Shown here: piece by piece, positions 62,404 through 64,000 of the stretch
Position numbering within the stretch: the stretch's first letter is position 1
How the letters are laid out: each line of letters begins with the position of its first letter
NCBI RefSeq assembly: GCF_023283845.1
Contig: NZ_JAKILC010000014.1
Coordinates: 1 to 64,000 of the forward strand
Source of the DNA: Shewanella marinintestina
GTDB taxonomy: Bacteria; Pseudomonadota; Gammaproteobacteria; Enterobacterales; Shewanellaceae
Length of the DNA stretch: 64,000 bases
Direction of reading: 5' to 3'
The notes under the pieces: generated by a model
The model's database searches: none
Told to the model about the DNA's origin: nothing
What the model saw: the letters and a program-made list of their open reading frames with translations, nothing else
Program-made: the position numbers and the translations under genes

Positions 62404-62488
62404 CCGCCTGAGGCGCTAACAAGTTTAAGCTTTTATTGGGGCCGTACTCCCTCTTAAACCTTGAGCCATTAAAGACTCACTCAGGCGG
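62404..62488. other. Long-loop inverted repeat before the esterase
   Basis: ccgcctgag (62404-62412) and ctcaggcgg (62480-62488), 9 bp perfect, are separated by 67 nt and occupy most of the caiE-like/esterase gap. It could be a structured leader, attenuator or remnant. Confidence 0.45.
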
Positions 62489-62495
62489 AACCTGA

Positions 62496-63104
62496 TCAAT
62501 CGAGTTGCGTAAAATTTGCCTGCGAGAGTACTTGAGTCGTCCCTTTTAACCTTGCTCTATCAGGTTCAATCTGAGTCAATGGCACGACTAGCTGCATGCT
62601 CTTTGCCGAGCGTCGTGACAACTCCTGATACTCCAGAGTATTGAGTCCTTTCCAATGCAGATCTTGTTCTGTTACCTCACGAACATACTTTGCTGGTTGG
62701 CCCATTAATAGCTGCTTGGGCTTACCTTGAAAGCCCGCTTTAACAAAGCTCATCGCAGCTACGATGCTATTCTCTCCAACGACCGCACCATCCATAACGA
62801 CGGCATTCATCCCCACTAAAGCATTACGCTTAATGACACAGCCATGTAAAATAGCTCCATGTCCAATATGGCCATCAGGCTCAACCACTGTATCCATGTC
62901 GCAGTATCCATGCATAATGCAACCATCTTGAAGGTTACTGCCACGCTGTAATATCAGCCGCCCGTAATCTCCACGCAGTGATGCATTAGGCCCAACATAT
63001 ACATCAGCCTCTATGATCACATCACCTATTAGAACCGCTGTGGGATGTATGTAAGCACTGGGATCAACCACTGGTATTAACCCTTCAAATTCATAGCAAG
63101 GCAT
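62496..63104 (-). CDS. CaiE/PaaY-like hexapeptide-repeat protein (gamma-carbonic anhydrase superfamily)
   Basis: The 202-residue protein is a left-handed beta-helix of hexapeptide repeats ([68 protein letters not shown]) with three zinc-ligand His of the gamma-carbonic anhydrase family (HGY, HIGHGA). It closely resembles E. coli CaiE and PaaY. PaaY is a thioesterase of aerobic phenylacetate degradation; CaiE assists carnitine CoA metabolism. With the MaoC gene upstream it suggests CoA-ester metabolism. The start ATG 63104 is as in E. coli ([13 protein letters not shown]). Confidence 0.88.
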   Translation of the reverse strand: MPCYEFEGLIPVVDPSAYIHPTAVLIGDVIIEADVYVGPNASLRGDYGRLILQRGSNLQDGCIMHGYCDMDTVVEPDGHIGHGAILHGCVIKRNALVGMNAVVMDGAVVGENSIVAAMSFVKAGFQGKPKQLLMGQPAKYVREVTEQDLHWKGLNTLEYQELSRRSAKSMQLVVPLTQIEPDRARLKGTTQVLSQANFTQLD

Positions 63105-63236
63105 AGACTAATTACTCTAAGAAGTTTGACTGACTCATCACTTAGCAATAACGCCTCAAGCATTAAAATCACTATTGCTAAGTACTGAATCCTTTAAGTG
63201 ATCTTTAGACAGGAGGCAAACACCTCCTATTTCGAC

Positions 63237-64000
63237 TTACTTCCACTCAACTAATCCAAAGTTAAGATAAAAGGTCTCAGGATCATTCGCATCCATCACT
63301 CTAAAATGCACACAGTTATCGCCCCACTTCCAGATCTGGGTTTTCACTCTGCACCCTGGATATAAAGATTTAGTTAACCGAGTTTTAAAGCGCGTAAGAC
63401 GTTCTGGCTCACCAGTAAACATCGCTTGGATAACATGACGACAAGCGACACCAGCAGTGCTCACACCGTGTAAATTTGGCTTAGGATGGCCAAACTCCTG
63501 CGCATAATCCCAATCCACATGCTGTGGATGGTCGTCACCAGATAAACGATAAATTAACGCTTGGTTTAATGGAATGTCTTGCTCGATTTCAAAGTCAGGT
63601 GAACGTTCAGGGATCTCGACAATATCAGTAGGAGCCTTAGGTCCGCCAAAACCACCGTCATACAAAGCGCAGTCCCAGCTTTCATTGGTAAACAGCTTTA
63701 CTCCAGCTTCATCGAACGTTTCACCTATATGTTGAGCTAAACAGCCCCGCCCTTCACCTCGATCAAATAGTCCTTTCAACAGTACCTTAGTGGTCAATTT
63801 TCCTGGGTTAGTAGGTAACGGCTGATGGATTTGTAAATCAAAGCCCCAGTGAAGCGAGCCTCCCCAATTAAAGCCGTAATCAATAGTTTTAGTCACTTCA
63901 GCATCAACGATCTGAGTGGCTGCAAAGATAGGTAATACCTTTAAATTTTTTTCATACACATAATCGAGATCTGTTTTGCCATCACTAGCTGCACCGCAAC
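63237..64000 (-). CDS. MaoC-family (R)-specific enoyl-CoA hydratase, 5' end outside window
   Basis: The frame is open to the right window edge; residues before GTG 63957-63959 (SDGKTDLDYVYEKNLKVLP) continue the family N-terminus, so the gene starts beyond 64000. It has two hot-dog domains: an N-terminal MaoC_N-like half (VYEKNLKVLPIFAATQ to LFTNESWDCALYDGGFGG) and a C-terminal hydratase half with the catalytic motif YRLSGDDHPQHVDWDYAQEFGHPKPNLHG (Asp/His hydration dyad). This is the hydratase 2 layout of peroxisomal MFE-2 and of actinobacterial and proteobacterial sterol side-chain hydratases. It hydrates 2-enoyl-CoA to (R)-3-hydroxyacyl-CoA. Confidence 0.88.
   Translation of the reverse strand, partial: CGAASDGKTDLDYVYEKNLKVLPIFAATQIVDAEVTKTIDYGFNWGGSLHWGFDLQIHQPLPTNPGKLTTKVLLKGLFDRGEGRGCLAQHIGETFDEAGVKLFTNESWDCALYDGGFGGPKAPTDIVEIPERSPDFEIEQDIPLNQALIYRLSGDDHPQHVDWDYAQEFGHPKPNLHGVSTAGVACRHVIQAMFTGEPERLTRFKTRLTKSLYPGCRVKTQIWKWGDNCVHFRVMDANDPETFYLNFGLVEWK

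Overview
The window looks like a chromosomal segment of a marine Shewanella, or a very close gammaproteobacterial relative. The strongest marker is a textbook tetraheme quinol dehydrogenase CymA. Gene order is also typical of the group: ftsY/rsmD, plsB/lexA/sulA, nfuA/comF/bioH, and tex/greB/ompR/envZ. I saw no tRNA, rRNA, CRISPR array or intact insertion sequence.

Layout. (1) 1-2284: the 5' half of ftsY, with an expanded repetitive acidic arm, divergent from rsmD and a DUF1145 gene. (2) 2285-2881: a non-coding patch with two alternating repeats rich in mini-hairpins. (3) 2882-3445: cymA. (4) 3838-11151: a copper/silver defence block of small secreted Cys/Met/His-rich proteins, a triple metal-binding-domain protein and CusB/CusA efflux genes, with no outer-membrane channel gene beside them. 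(5) 11298-19911: a two-domain glyoxalase-fold protein, a diguanylate cyclase, a YiaV/YiaW-like pair with an AraC regulator, an Mtr-type permease and plsB. (6) 20138-21658: a MITE-like palindromic element, two SOS boxes and a lexA-sulA operon. (7) 21773-31158: a caa3-type cytochrome c oxidase locus with its assembly genes (cox11, surf1, two Sco-like genes, heme A synthase, heme O synthase), preceded by an FNR/CRP-like box. (8) 31200-47365: housekeeping and signalling genes (polysaccharide deacetylase, MATE pump, nfuA, M14 peptidase, comF, bioH, tex, greB, ompR-envZ, a chemoreceptor, a peroxiredoxin). (9) 47604-64000: an accessory region for sulfate-ester and CoA-ester metabolism.

The accessory region is the most interesting part. 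It carries two complete arylsulfate sulfotransferase modules. Each has a Tsx-like outer-membrane protein, an AssT enzyme, a dedicated DsbL-type oxidase and a DsbI-type quinone reductase. One module is split into divergent halves (48766-53055); the other is a single co-directional run (56332-60170). Between them lie an AraC regulator, a short SdsA1-like alkylsulfatase and a TetR regulator; LysR genes sit at both outer edges. The AssT enzymes and porins have diverged, whereas the two dsbL-dsbI pairs are almost identical and show a mosaic of perfect and divergent blocks, which suggests gene conversion. Downstream, an HSL-family esterase, a CaiE/PaaY-like hexapeptide protein and a MaoC-type enoyl-CoA hydratase (running off the window) point to catabolism of an esterified or CoA-activated substrate. 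My inference is that the region takes up sulfated aromatic or sterol-like compounds, moves or removes the sulfate in the periplasm, and passes the backbone to CoA-dependent degradation.
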